Shown piece by piece: positions 26,675-36,438 of a DNA stretch of 64,000 nt. The position numbers were made by a program, and so were the translations under genes. The DNA comes from Coleofasciculaceae cyanobacterium (GTDB lineage Bacteria > Cyanobacteriota > Cyanobacteriia > Cyanobacteriales > Xenococcaceae): NCBI GenBank assembly GCA_036703275.1, contig DATNPK010000096.1, positions 248,001-312,000 on the forward strand, given 5' to 3'. Numbering within the stretch: the first letter of the stretch is position 1; every line of letters starts with the position of its first letter. The notes below the pieces were generated by a model. That model did not search any database, was not told where the DNA came from, and saw only the letters and a list, made by a program, of their open reading frames with translations.

Positions 26675-26738
26675 TAAGAGCTGGTTCATCTTGAAGAATT
26701 CGAGCCACTTTTTTGGATAGATTTTCGGTGAACCAATT

Positions 26739-27935
26739 TTATTCTGTTGAAGTTTTTAGCCATGCTTCAGTAGTTTCTCGCAAATGTCGATAAAATTTAA
26801 GTCGTCGCTCGCGCAGCATCTTTTCTTGATAACTTTTAGTTTTTTCCAGATTACGAACCGACATCCGAGCCATCCGCTGTGGGTCAGTAACTACTTCACG
26901 AATCTTTTTTGCCAAGGCATTTACATTTCCAGGTGGTACCATATCTTCTAATGCCAGTAGTTCAGGAAATCCACCTACTGTAGAGCCAATGCAAGGTAAT
27001 CCCCGCGCCATTGCTTCAATGGTTGCTCTGGGTAAACCTTCTTGGTAAGAAGGTAAGACAAAAAGATCGGCGCGATCTAATTGAGCGCGGACGGCATCAC
27101 CAGCAGATAACTGACCTAGAAAATGAATGCGATCGCCTAAACCTAGTTTTTTGACCTGCTCCTCTAATTCTGGTCGATGTTTGCCGTCGCCGAGCCAAAC
27201 TAATTCAAGATCTAATTCTTTTTTGACACAGACAGCAACGGCCTCTATTAGTATATTTGGAGCTTTATACAGTTGAGCCAGAGTGCCAACAGCAATTAGG
27301 GTAAATTTACTATCTGTTTTTGGTAATCGAGGAGCAGATGCAAAAGCCTGCTCGGGTAGCTGAACATCTGAAAAGTACGTGGTAAAAGCTTTTGGAGATG
27401 GGGGATATCGACGTTGCAAAGCGAACTGGGTCACGTAGGCAGCAGCAGCAGCGTTAGCACATTGATGACGTAATTTACGGGGAGTTAACCAACGAAAAAA
27501 TGGTCGTAAGGGATGCTTGACCGAACCTGGTGCAAAAGTATCATAAGGATCGGCTACAACTTCTACACCATAGGGATGACTAGTACGTTGCAACAGTGGT
27601 TCAATACAGTCAGCAATTGTGGAGCTTGGTCTGAGTATAACCGCGTCTTGTTCTCCTAAAGCATTACGAGCAGCTCGCTTGACCTGTAGCGATCGCTTTA
27701 AATACTGCCAAGGGCCAACATAATAAGGAATTGCCCAGACGGATACTTGCTCTCCGTTTACCTGTTTCCAATTAGGGGGAATCGAATCGGTTGGGCGCAC
27801 CCTAGCTACTACATTAACTTCGTCAAAAACCTCTAAATATCTTGTCCAGAATGAGTAGGGGAACTGAGTTTGTGTCCATACTGTTCCATCGGGCGTGCTT
27901 TCAAAACGATGTTCGATGGTTACAACTATTTTCAT
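26739..27935 (-). CDS. GT4-family glycosyltransferase
   Basis: 398 aa, GT-B fold. The C-terminal glycosyltransferase group 1 domain (about 190-375) shows FTLIAVGTLAQLYKAPN, FLGQLSAGDAVRAQL and the donor-binding PSYQEGLPRATIEAMARGLP. The N-terminal acceptor half is less conserved, as usual. It is the last gene of the minus-strand glycan island, 23 bp after the 63-aa remnant, and is probably co-transcribed with the genes above it. Donor and acceptor are unknown. Confidence 0.88.
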   Translation of the reverse strand: MKIVVTIEHRFESTPDGTVWTQTQFPYSFWTRYLEVFDEVNVVARVRPTDSIPPNWKQVNGEQVSVWAIPYYVGPWQYLKRSLQVKRAARNALGEQDAVILRPSSTIADCIEPLLQRTSHPYGVEVVADPYDTFAPGSVKHPLRPFFRWLTPRKLRHQCANAAAAAYVTQFALQRRYPPSPKAFTTYFSDVQLPEQAFASAPRLPKTDSKFTLIAVGTLAQLYKAPNILIEAVAVCVKKELDLELVWLGDGKHRPELEEQVKKLGLGDRIHFLGQLSAGDAVRAQLDRADLFVLPSYQEGLPRATIEAMARGLPCIGSTVGGFPELLALEDMVPPGNVNALAKKIREVVTDPQRMARMSVRNLEKTKSYQEKMLRERRLKFYRHLRETTEAWLKTSTE

Positions 27936-27958
27936 TTTTATTAAAGCAAGTGCAATTA

Positions 27959-28150
27959 TTAACTGGAATTTCTTTTGTCAGCATCGTCTTGGTTTTTGAT
28001 TACTGCCCATAATAGACAGATGCACGATAGTACAACTAAAACTATATCCTTACTGTTAACTGGTACCGAAGCTATATCTACCCAAGGTGTTTTAGTTGCT
28101 GGAGTCAAAGACCAATATAGAAGGCTCAACCAAAATAGCAAATCCAGCAT
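27959..28150 (-). CDS. 63-aa two-helix membrane protein, possible O-antigen polymerase remnant
   Basis: 63 aa with hydrophobic segments at about 2-17 and 35-52, joined by TPWVDIASVPVNSKD. The PW...VPVNSKD stretch resembles the start of O-antigen ligase/polymerase (Wzy) proteins, which run to about 400-450 aa; here a stop follows at codon 64. It stands where a wzy would be expected, between two glycosyltransferases and after a flippase. Either a truncated remnant or a genuine small protein; I favour a remnant. Confidence 0.45.
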   Translation of the reverse strand: MLDLLFWLSLLYWSLTPATKTPWVDIASVPVNSKDIVLVVLSCICLLWAVIKNQDDADKRNSS

Positions 28151-28229
28151 AAATAAAGCGTTTCAAATTATATAGTTATAAAATTAATAAATTATTGATA
28201 GATAAACATTAATCAAAAAAATTATTGGT

Positions 28230-29423
28230 TTAACTAAATTGAGATTGATAAATTTTTGTTAATTGTTCTAGGCATACTTCCAAATTAAATTGACTGTTTG
28301 CCACCAGAGATAAAGCTTCAGAACGAGCAATCGCTGTTTTCGCTTCGTGCTTTAGGTTCAAAATTGCTTCTGCCCAAGAGAGTGCTGAATTAGATAAAGA
28401 TAACCGTTTGACTAGGGGAGCGACTACATCTGCTGCCTTAGGAACGACATCAGACAAAACACTAGTTATTCCTGCTGCTTGAGCCTCAATAAATACCAGT
28501 CCTAATCCCTCGTATAACGAAGGAAAAAGAAACACATCTATCATACCTAACATCAACTGTGGAACATCAGAACGTAAACCAGCGAAGATTACGCGATCGC
28601 TTAAGTTTAACTGAGCTACTTTTTGTTCTATATCCTGACGCAGTGGTCCATCTCCTATAAGCAAAAGGCGCATCTTTGGTTCTTGTTTGGTAACCTCTGC
28701 TGCAATTTCTAAAATAAACTGATGGTTCTTTTGAGTCTCGAATCTTCCCACATGACCAATGACAAAGGCATCAGGAGGAACATTGAATTCAGCATGAAGG
28801 GCGAGCGAATCAACCGGTTTTTCAAATGGTGTTAGATCGAGACCATAGTAAAGAATCTGCCAGCGGGAATCTTTTTTCCAGAGTGAGCCAAACAAGTCTG
28901 CTGCTGCTTCATGACTGGCTGCCAGACCAAGAGTTGCATAGCGAGCAATTAGCCGTTCCATTAAAGCAAGATAAATTTTTCGCTTCCATCCTGCCTTAGC
29001 TTCTGCTGAAGAGGTATCGTTGTGAGAGTGAGCAATCCGCACCGGCACTTGAGACTGTTTTGCCAAACGAAGAATATAGCCACTAAAGTGATGAACATGA
29101 CTGTGTACAATGTCATAAGAACCGTATTGCTTCAGAATTTGAGTAAAATTTGAATTATAATTCCACCAGCGCACAGATGGAGGCGTACAGGGAATAATCC
29201 GACTGCCAAGAGCGCGAATCTCATCGTCATAAGCGCAAGGTTGTGTAGTGTGAACCAAAAAGTCCATCTTATAGCGATCGCGGTCAATATTTCGCAGTAT
29301 GTGCATTAGCCAGGTTTCGATGCCACCCCGATTCATGCCACCAACGACATGAAGGATTTTGCTTGGCTGGTAATCTGATGCTGAGTTTTTATTAAGCATG
29401 CTTGTTAATTGTGTTGAGTGCAT
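28230..29423 (-). CDS. GT4-family glycosyltransferase (EpsF-like)
   Basis: 397 aa. The N-terminal domain begins ILHVVGGMNRGGIETWLMHI, typical of EpsF/CapM-type enzymes; the C-terminal domain shows FVIGHVGRFETQKNH, LIGDGPLRQDIE, and donor-site SLYEGLGLVFIEAQAAG. It overlaps the end of the flippase gene by 32 bp from the first Met; a second Met at 29399 would reduce the overlap to 8 bp (ATGCTTAA) and is equally possible, since neither has a clear ribosome site. Translationally coupled to the flippase. Confidence 0.88.
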   Translation of the reverse strand: MHSTQLTSMLNKNSASDYQPSKILHVVGGMNRGGIETWLMHILRNIDRDRYKMDFLVHTTQPCAYDDEIRALGSRIIPCTPPSVRWWNYNSNFTQILKQYGSYDIVHSHVHHFSGYILRLAKQSQVPVRIAHSHNDTSSAEAKAGWKRKIYLALMERLIARYATLGLAASHEAAADLFGSLWKKDSRWQILYYGLDLTPFEKPVDSLALHAEFNVPPDAFVIGHVGRFETQKNHQFILEIAAEVTKQEPKMRLLLIGDGPLRQDIEQKVAQLNLSDRVIFAGLRSDVPQLMLGMIDVFLFPSLYEGLGLVFIEAQAAGITSVLSDVVPKAADVVAPLVKRLSLSNSALSWAEAILNLKHEAKTAIARSEALSLVANSQFNLEVCLEQLTKIYQSQFS

Positions 29424-30678
29424 GAATAATTACTCCAAAAGTCATAATCGCTTGAACAACTGCTGAAAGGATTAAGGCGATCGCTGCTCCCTTAAGTTCA
29501 AAAGTAGGAACTAACCAAAAGCAACTTAAAGCAGAAGTAGCTGTAGCTATTGAAAACAAAGGCATTTGTACACGAAAGTATCTAGCGGCTGTCATTGCAT
29601 AGCCTAAAAAAGAAGAAATATAGCTGATTCCTGCTGCAACCATTAGCCAGACAAATAAATCTACATATTTAGCATACTCAGGCTGATAGACAAGTGTGAG
29701 AATTTGACTTCCAGCTACTTTGGCTACTATAATCGCTAATCCACCAAGCGAAGCAGCAATACCCAATAACCAAATCAGTAGCTTTCTAAAAGCTTTACTA
29801 TCTCCTGCTGCATAGTACTTTGCTAATTTTGGAGTGGCTGATTCCCCTAGCGCATTGACTACCATATTTCCTGCCACCATTAAGTAAGCTATGGCAGCAA
29901 AAAAGCCTAGTTCTCGTTCTCCTAAATATCTCTCAACAAAGTAACGTGGAATATTAACGTTTAAAGAAATTAACAGCATTCCAAAACCTAAAGGTAAAGC
30001 GAGCCAAATTAAATTAGCTAATTTTTTTCGCTCCCAATTAAGTTTTAATCGAGCATCTAAAATTAATTCTTTATTATGGGTATCTCTTCGAATATTTTTT
30101 AAAATCGACTTACCGTTACGAAGATCATAGCCGATGGCGACTATAGCCCAACTTACAACCAACCCTATCATCCCCCAGATAATATTACCCGATAGATATA
30201 CACCCAGACCTAACATTATTAGTGATATAGGACCTTTGAGCATTAAGGATAAAGCAATACGATCCATTCGTTCCTGCTGCTGAATTAGACCGTAGAATAC
30301 ATCGCTAATAGACTCAAAAGCTTTTGCCAGACCAACCAGCAGAATTACTAGCGAAATTTCCCAGCGATACCCTGCTGCCAAAGTAATCATCGCAATTAAA
30401 GCTAATCCCAAAGCAGTTGAAATAAGACGTAGACTTAGATAGTCGCCAAAAAGGTACTGTTGTTTAGCGTCTGTTGCCTGTATATGTCGCAACTGTAAAT
30501 TGGTAAACATAAACACAGGAGCAGTAATCGCCAATCCCAGAGTGAATTGTCCTACCATTTCTGGGCTACCAAGTTTTGCCAACACAACTAACATTCCCCA
30601 CTGACAAGCTGCGTAAACAGCATTGCCCACAAAAGTCCACGAGAAATTACGCCGTAGTGTTAATTGTTTACTTTGCAT
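29392..30678 (-). CDS. Wzx-type polysaccharide flippase
   Basis: 428 aa with about 12 hydrophobic segments, which fits the MATE-like polysaccharide transporter family (polysaccharide biosynthesis protein/RfbX). Features include FSWTFVGNAVYAACQWGML near the start and the FFAAIAYLMVAGNMVVNALG region. It would flip undecaprenyl-linked glycan units across the plasma membrane. First gene of the minus-strand island. Its upstream spacer (807 bp) holds the likely promoter. Confidence 0.88.
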   Translation of the reverse strand: MQSKQLTLRRNFSWTFVGNAVYAACQWGMLVVLAKLGSPEMVGQFTLGLAITAPVFMFTNLQLRHIQATDAKQQYLFGDYLSLRLISTALGLALIAMITLAAGYRWEISLVILLVGLAKAFESISDVFYGLIQQQERMDRIALSLMLKGPISLIMLGLGVYLSGNIIWGMIGLVVSWAIVAIGYDLRNGKSILKNIRRDTHNKELILDARLKLNWERKKLANLIWLALPLGFGMLLISLNVNIPRYFVERYLGERELGFFAAIAYLMVAGNMVVNALGESATPKLAKYYAAGDSKAFRKLLIWLLGIAASLGGLAIIVAKVAGSQILTLVYQPEYAKYVDLFVWLMVAAGISYISSFLGYAMTAARYFRVQMPLFSIATATSALSCFWLVPTFELKGAAIALILSAVVQAIMTFGVIIHALNTINKHA

Positions 30679-31485
30679 ATATCTATTACTTTCATCTTAA
30701 ATTTTCTATCTTTCAAATACTGCGACGTTAAATTTATACAATCATATAATATGAATAATTAATTACATTATCTGTTTATTGTAATTTTTGAAATATTAAA
30801 CATTAAATTTAGATAAATTGATGTCGATTAAACTCAAGATGTTATGAGTTTTTAGCTATATAATTACTTAATTAAATGTCTTTTGTGTTGATAAAAATTG
30901 CTGAGGTTTCAATTAAAATAAGCAAACAAAACATAATAACTTTTTTTACGTTAGATAAAAGTAATATTAGCAATACAAAATAAATCTTGAATTTATGCTG
31001 GAGCTTTAGCACTACATGTACGTGGCACTTTTAATTTAGTATTAAGCTTGTAACGAACAATTTTATATTCTTATTAAATGCAGAGTGTTGTTTAGCCAAA
31101 CAATGTCTTAAGCCAAATTACTGATAATATTTAAGTGTATTTGCGTATCTATATTAATAACACTCTAAAAAAAGTATTATAATTATACTATCGCGACTTT
31201 TTCTGAATATCATTCCATAAATGAACCTGCTAAAAACATCGATGCAGCTTGTATAGTTATTTACTACTTCTTCAATTCTTTAATAGCAAATGCGATTGGG
31301 CTTTGCCTAGGCTGCGCGATCGCACCGAAGCCATCGCTAGCGAAACTAATTGCTGGGTTTGTGGCGGTTAGTTATTAAATTAATTACATAACTAAAAATC
31401 AAAGGGAGGTGTGAATAAAGCCAGAAACCTTTCAACCTTACCCTTTAATACTCAAATCTAATTCACAATTGAGAGTATATTTTAC
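30679..31485. other. Long AT-rich spacer
   Basis: 807 bp with no supportable gene on either strand. It is AT-rich except for a GC-richer patch at about 31288-31370 that contains GCTGCGCGATCGCACCGAAG and looks like a repeat element. Short open stretches (for example around 31000-31050) have no start or conserved motif. Confidence 0.6.
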
Positions 31486-32691
31486 TTAAAGACTTCTAGT
31501 TTTCTGCGACCAAACCCTAGTGGGTAAACCCCAAATATAAATAAATCCTTCCGCAGCTTTGTGATCGAATTGATCTTCTGCACCATAAGTTGCGAGATCG
31601 GGAGTATAGATCGAATTATCAGACTGACGACCAACAATAATAGCGTTGCCTTTAAATAGTTTAATTCTTACTTCTCCTGAAACTCTTTCTTGAGTCTTTT
31701 GGATAAAGCCGTCGAGAGCTTCTTTGAGAGGGCTATACCACAAGCCACGATAGATTAATTCACCATAAGTTTGTTCGATCCCGCGTTTATATTGGGTGAT
31801 ATCGCCTGTCAGGGTCAGGCTTTCTAAGTCACGGTGAGCATTGATTAAAACAAGTAAGGCTGGTGCTTCATAAATTTCCCGTGATTTAATCCCGACAACA
31901 CGGTTTTCTAACATATCGATGCGTCCAATACCGTGTTTACCAACAGTTTCATTCAACTGAGTAATTAAGGCAACAGGATCTAGTTTTTTCCCATTGATGG
32001 TTATGGGAAGACCTTGTTCAAAACCGATGGTAATATATTCTGGTTCATCTGGAGTATCGGCGATCGCTTTAGTCATGACATAAATCTCTTCAGGAGGCTC
32101 TGCCATCGGATCTTCAAGTATTCCAGCTTCAATGCTGCGACCGAGTAAATTGCGATCGATACTGTAGGGAGAAGACTTTTTCACGGGAAATTCTAAGCCA
32201 AATTTTTCGCCATAGGAAATTGCTTCTTCTCGACTCATACCCCATTCTCTAGCGGGGGCTAATACTTTTAGACTAGGATTAAGTGCCATAATGCCCACAT
32301 CAAACCGCACTTGGTCATTACCTTTCCCCGTACAGCCATGAGCTACTGCATCTGCACCATATTTTTCCGCAGCTTCAACTAATAATTTAGCAATTAGAGG
32401 GCGGGCTAAGGCAGTGGATAAAGGATAACGATTTTCATACAGAGTATTAGCTTGAATAGCGGGGAAAGCATAATTTTTGACAAAGCTTTCGGTAGCGTTT
32501 TCCACTAAAGATTCAACCGCACCATATTTCAACGCCTTTTTCTGAATTGGCTCTAATTCTTCTCCTTGTCCTAAGTCAGCAGCCAGGGTAATTACTTCTT
32601 TTACTCCCCACTCTTCTTTTAGATATGGAATACATACGGTAGTATCTACTCCACCCGAATAAGCTAAGACAACTTTATCTGCGCGTCCCAT
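31486..32691 (-). CDS. argG: Argininosuccinate synthase
   Basis: 401 aa, normal length. The PP-loop is [10 protein letters not shown] at 9-18; further signatures are the DLGQGEE stretch, [14 protein letters not shown], and [13 protein letters not shown]. It joins citrulline and aspartate with ATP to make argininosuccinate in arginine synthesis. The start at 32691 gives the family N-terminus [14 protein letters not shown]. The stop lies 147 bp downstream of the binding-protein gene on the same strand. Confidence 0.97.
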   Translation of the reverse strand: MGRADKVVLAYSGGVDTTVCIPYLKEEWGVKEVITLAADLGQGEELEPIQKKALKYGAVESLVENATESFVKNYAFPAIQANTLYENRYPLSTALARPLIAKLLVEAAEKYGADAVAHGCTGKGNDQVRFDVGIMALNPSLKVLAPAREWGMSREEAISYGEKFGLEFPVKKSSPYSIDRNLLGRSIEAGILEDPMAEPPEEIYVMTKAIADTPDEPEYITIGFEQGLPITINGKKLDPVALITQLNETVGKHGIGRIDMLENRVVGIKSREIYEAPALLVLINAHRDLESLTLTGDITQYKRGIEQTYGELIYRGLWYSPLKEALDGFIQKTQERVSGEVRIKLFKGNAIIVGRQSDNSIYTPDLATYGAEDQFDHKAAEGFIYIWGLPTRVWSQKTRSL

Positions 32692-32838
32692 AATTGATTC
32701 CCTAAATATAACTAAAGGGGTATTGTACCCAAAAGCCTACTCCTAAAAACGTTTTTCTGACAGAATTTGTGAGTTTTAAAAAACGGGAACTAGAAATAGC
32801 CAGTGGCAGATTATCTTGTTTAAATTGCTCAATATTGC

Positions 32839-34629
32839 TTATTTGGCAATCTTTAACTCTTCCATGTTCCAAAATGCACCACCAAGAGCAGAATATTCGA
32901 CTCCTGTTATCTTGTTGCGTATTGCTGACATTGAGTAAGGATTCACCAGACAAATTACGGGCAACTTCTCAGCTACTATTTGTTGAATTTCGGCATATAT
33001 TTCCTTACGCTTCTCTGTATCTAGCTCTTTTGCCCCTTCTATGTACAGTCTAGATATTTCTTGCTCCCAATCAGTAATAGTTCTCTCTTTTACGTCGACC
33101 GTTAACTGATTAAATAAATGAGAGTTACCGTCAAGCGCCCAAAAATTATAACCACTGTTGGGTTCATTCCCTCCCGAAAAACTAAGTAAAATACAGTCCC
33201 AGTTGAGAGTATTATCTAGTTGGTTAATCAAGACATTGAAATTAATGGTTCTGAAGTTAACCTTGATTCCTATTGCTGCTAAGTCTTCTTCAATCTGATT
33301 ACCCATAGCTTCGCGGATTTCATTACCAGTATTGGTGTTTAAAACAAAGCTAACGCGGTTTCCATCTCGATCTAATAACTGACCTTGCTGATTATATTTA
33401 AATCCTGCCTCTAGCAACAATTGTTTCGCTTTTTCAGGATTATATTCGTATTCTTTGACATTGTTGGCATAAAAAGGAGATTGCCTGGAGATAAAAGATA
33501 CCTGTGGTTTACCTAATCCTCGGAAAACATTTGTTACCATGCGATCGCGATTAATTGCATAGGATACAGCCTGCCTAAAATTAAGGTTATTAAACCAGCC
33601 AGATTTAATCGGATTAATTACTGGCTTGCCGTTTTTCTTGCCTTGATTGAGATTGAAGGAAATAAAGGTCATGCTGTAAACCTCTCCCCCATTTTCAATC
33701 CGAAAGTTACCTTTATCCTCTTCCTTTTTTAACAGAGAAAAATATTCAGGAGAAACTGAAAGCGAATCTAAACTACCCGATCTAAACTGCATCAAAGCAG
33801 TATCAGTAGATTCAATAATTTCCCAAACTACCTCTTTGATATAGGGAATATTTTCATTGACAACATTTTTTTTCCAGTAATAAGGATTCTCTTCAAATAC
33901 AACCCTTTGAGCAGTAGCATAGCTTTTTAGTTTATAAGCACTGCTGGCAACAATTTCTTCTGGCGGAGTATCAACTGTCCAAGTTGAGAGAAACTTTAAT
34001 TGTCCTTGATTATCCTTTTGCTCTACAGTCTTTTTCAAGATATGAGCTGGGAGAATTTCTGCTCCTGAAACCTCTAAAAATGGAGCAAAAGGTTCGGGAA
34101 TAGTAAACTTAACCTGTCTGTCATTAACTTTGGTAACTTTGGGCAAAGTGCCATTCTGCCCAATTCTTAAAACATCTCTCATTCCCGTAGGAATATCTGG
34201 ATTGAGGTAAAGCTGATTGTAGGTAAACACCACATCATCTACCGTTAGAGGTTCACCATCTGACCACTTAAGATTTGGTCTTAAGGTGTAGAGTATTTCT
34301 AAATTATCTGCCGAAATCTCCCAAGATTCGGCTAATTCAGGTTCAATTTTTCCCGTAAGTGGATTTTGAGTTACCAAACCATCAAATAGCATTCCTCCAA
34401 CCTCAGCACTTGTAGCATCGGTAGCAATCACCGAATTAAAAGTTTTAGGATCGCCCAAAATAGTCAAAACTAATTGTGGTGGCTGATTAGGATTTGCCAA
34501 CAGGGTTCTAGGATTGCAGGCTGCGATCGGAAGTAATAACAGTGCTGCAAACACAATTATTAATGATTTAGTAATCAGAATTCGGAGCAAGTTTAGTAAA
34601 CCCAAAGCCAATAATTTTCCCTTACTCAA
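32839..34629 (-). CDS. Peptide-type ABC transporter substrate-binding lipoprotein
   Basis: 596 aa, family 5 solute-binding protein (DppA/OppA-like). A signal with lipobox LPIAAC (Cys38) predicts a lipoprotein. The SBP-5 signature region is LRPNLKWSDGEPLTVDDVVF, and FRQAVSYAINRDRMV follows in the second lobe. It would bind peptides or another large solute at the outer face of the plasma membrane. No permease or ATPase genes lie next to it, so the transporter partner is encoded elsewhere, as is common in cyanobacteria. Confidence 0.9.
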   Translation of the reverse strand: MSKGKLLALGLLNLLRILITKSLIIVFAALLLLPIAACNPRTLLANPNQPPQLVLTILGDPKTFNSVIATDATSAEVGGMLFDGLVTQNPLTGKIEPELAESWEISADNLEILYTLRPNLKWSDGEPLTVDDVVFTYNQLYLNPDIPTGMRDVLRIGQNGTLPKVTKVNDRQVKFTIPEPFAPFLEVSGAEILPAHILKKTVEQKDNQGQLKFLSTWTVDTPPEEIVASSAYKLKSYATAQRVVFEENPYYWKKNVVNENIPYIKEVVWEIIESTDTALMQFRSGSLDSLSVSPEYFSLLKKEEDKGNFRIENGGEVYSMTFISFNLNQGKKNGKPVINPIKSGWFNNLNFRQAVSYAINRDRMVTNVFRGLGKPQVSFISRQSPFYANNVKEYEYNPEKAKQLLLEAGFKYNQQGQLLDRDGNRVSFVLNTNTGNEIREAMGNQIEEDLAAIGIKVNFRTINFNVLINQLDNTLNWDCILLSFSGGNEPNSGYNFWALDGNSHLFNQLTVDVKERTITDWEQEISRLYIEGAKELDTEKRKEIYAEIQQIVAEKLPVICLVNPYSMSAIRNKITGVEYSALGGAFWNMEELKIAK

Positions 34630-34786
34630 TTTTATAAATTAATGCCACATTATACTTTTTTTAGCTCTAAGCTATAAGCCTCGGTAATGTTATAGAAAAC
34701 TTACTTGTCAAATCAATTTACTGTCAATTTGAGGTCTTAATTTGATAGTAATATTGTTTTTAGGTCTTAGCTATTAGCTTTGGTAA

Positions 34787-34821
34787 GTGATAAATGGTAA
34801 ATGATAAATGATAAATGATAA
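34787..34821 (+). repeat. Five tandem heptamers spanning a start codon
   Basis: GTGATAA, ATGGTAA, then three ATGATAA units in a row. The fourth unit supplies the ATG of the following gene. Earlier units each open a five-codon frame that ends in TGA, so the true start is preceded by overlapping mini-ORFs. This is an STRR-type heptamer repeat. Confidence 0.85.
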
Positions 34822-35923
34822 TCAGATTGGCGTAGCTGTACTTGGTACGGGATTTGGGCAAAAAATACACATTCCAGGTTTTCAATATCATCCTCGTACT
34901 GAAGTAGTAGCTGTATATAACCGCAGTCTTAGCAAAGCTAAAGAAATTGCCGACGCAAATAAGATTTACTACGCCTACAATGATCTCGATCGCATTCTAT
35001 CTCTATCTGAAGTGGATGCGGTAAGTATCTCCACTCCGCCATTTTTGCACTATGAGATGGCAAAGAAAGTCTTAGAAGCAAAAAAACATCTGCTGTTGGA
35101 AAAGCCGATGGCAATGAACGCCTCACAGGTTAAAGAACTATATTACCTTGCCCAAGCTCAAGGAGTAGTAGCGATCGCTGATTTTGAATTTCGTTATGTT
35201 CCAGCTTGGCAACTCTTGGCAGAATATTTACAGGCTGATTACGTGGGCAAAAAAAGATTAATTAAGATTGACTGGCTAGTTACCAGCCGCGCTAACCCCG
35301 AACGGGATTGGAATTGGTATTCGCAACAGGACGCTGGGGGTGGTGCATTGGGTGCGGTGGCTTCCCATGCTTTTGACTATATTAACTGGCTATTTGGCTC
35401 TGTATCTCGACTCTGCGGTTATCTTAACTGTGCTATTCCCCAACGCCCCGATCATAACGACGGTGGCATAATGAAGCCTGTGGATGCAGATGATACTTGC
35501 TTAATTATGATGGAGTTGGCAGACGGTACTCCAATACAGCTATCGATTAGTTCTGTTACCTATAGCGGTAGAGGGCATTGGGTAGAAATATATGGCGAAG
35601 AAGGAACATTGGTTTTAGGCAGTAGTAACTTGAAAGATTATGTTCATGGGTTTGAATTATTGGCTGCCCCCGCTGAAAAATCTTTAAAAAAGGTTTCCAT
35701 ACCTAAAAAATATGATTTTTCTCAGGTATTTACTGACGGTAGATTAGCCCCGTTTATTCGAGTAGTCGATCGCTTTATCGCCTCAATCGATTCTGATAAA
35801 TCTCTTGTTCCCTCTCTTAAAGAGGGGGTTTACTCACAATTATTGATGGATTTAACCCATCAGTCTCATCAACAAAAAACTTGGGTAAATGTACCTGACA
35901 TTGAACAATTTATGGCTAATTAA
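34808..35923 (+). CDS. Gfo/Idh/MocA-family oxidoreductase
   Basis: 371 aa. The N-terminal Rossmann domain starts VAVLGTGFGQKIHIPGF, and LLEKPMAMN carries the family EKP catalytic Lys. The C-terminal domain (about 130-350) holds the substrate site (GGGALGAVASHAFDYINWL with the conserved His). It is an NAD(P)-dependent oxidoreductase of sugars or related polyols; the substrate is not evident. The start codon lies inside a heptamer repeat with no classical ribosome site, and the only frame that continues uses the ATG at 34808. Confidence 0.88.
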   Translation: MINDNQIGVAVLGTGFGQKIHIPGFQYHPRTEVVAVYNRSLSKAKEIADANKIYYAYNDLDRILSLSEVDAVSISTPPFLHYEMAKKVLEAKKHLLLEKPMAMNASQVKELYYLAQAQGVVAIADFEFRYVPAWQLLAEYLQADYVGKKRLIKIDWLVTSRANPERDWNWYSQQDAGGGALGAVASHAFDYINWLFGSVSRLCGYLNCAIPQRPDHNDGGIMKPVDADDTCLIMMELADGTPIQLSISSVTYSGRGHWVEIYGEEGTLVLGSSNLKDYVHGFELLAAPAEKSLKKVSIPKKYDFSQVFTDGRLAPFIRVVDRFIASIDSDKSLVPSLKEGVYSQLLMDLTHQSHQQKTWVNVPDIEQFMAN

Positions 35924-36176
35924 ATATTGAAGATAATGTTAAGAAACCCTAACATTTAATAATTGGCAAAAATTAGTAAAAAGAATATCATTAGATTTAA
36001 GATCGGTAAAAACACTTAATAATATCAAATTGACAAAAGCCAATTCAGTTACTTATTTAACCATTTACAAAATATTGTACTTGGAGTGAATAATTGCGAA
36101 TTCATTTTGCTCAAATTCACTATTAAGCTACCGATCGCTATTAAATTAGATTTCATTACCGATTGAAGTATCGCTT

Positions 36177-36407
36177 ATGATATCCACAGCATCGACTAAA
36201 CGCTATTCTTTTGTTGAAATTCGTGAAGAAGCGATCTATCTGGTTCAAATTGGCGAGATCGCTTTGGATCGACCTCTACGAATTTTATTTGAATATTTAC
36301 CTGCTAAACAGTGGAATGTAATTGAATGTGAACTGGAGAGGCATGACTATTTATTGCGCGATCGCATTATTGATCTGGTTGGAAAAATAAGTTGGGAAAG
36401 CGACTAA
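36177..36407 (+). CDS. DUF4327-family small protein
   Basis: 76 aa. The pattern (YSFVEIREEAIYLVQIGEI, then FEYLPAKQWNVIECELERHD and LLRDRIIDLVG) fits the cyanobacterial DUF4327 family of small soluble proteins of unknown function. ATG start at 36177. It is 31 bp ahead of the helicase gene and may share its transcript. Confidence 0.8.
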   Translation: MISTASTKRYSFVEIREEAIYLVQIGEIALDRPLRILFEYLPAKQWNVIECELERHDYLLRDRIIDLVGKISWESD

Positions 36408-36438
36408 ACACGTCTTCGTTTTTTGTTGTAATTAATTA

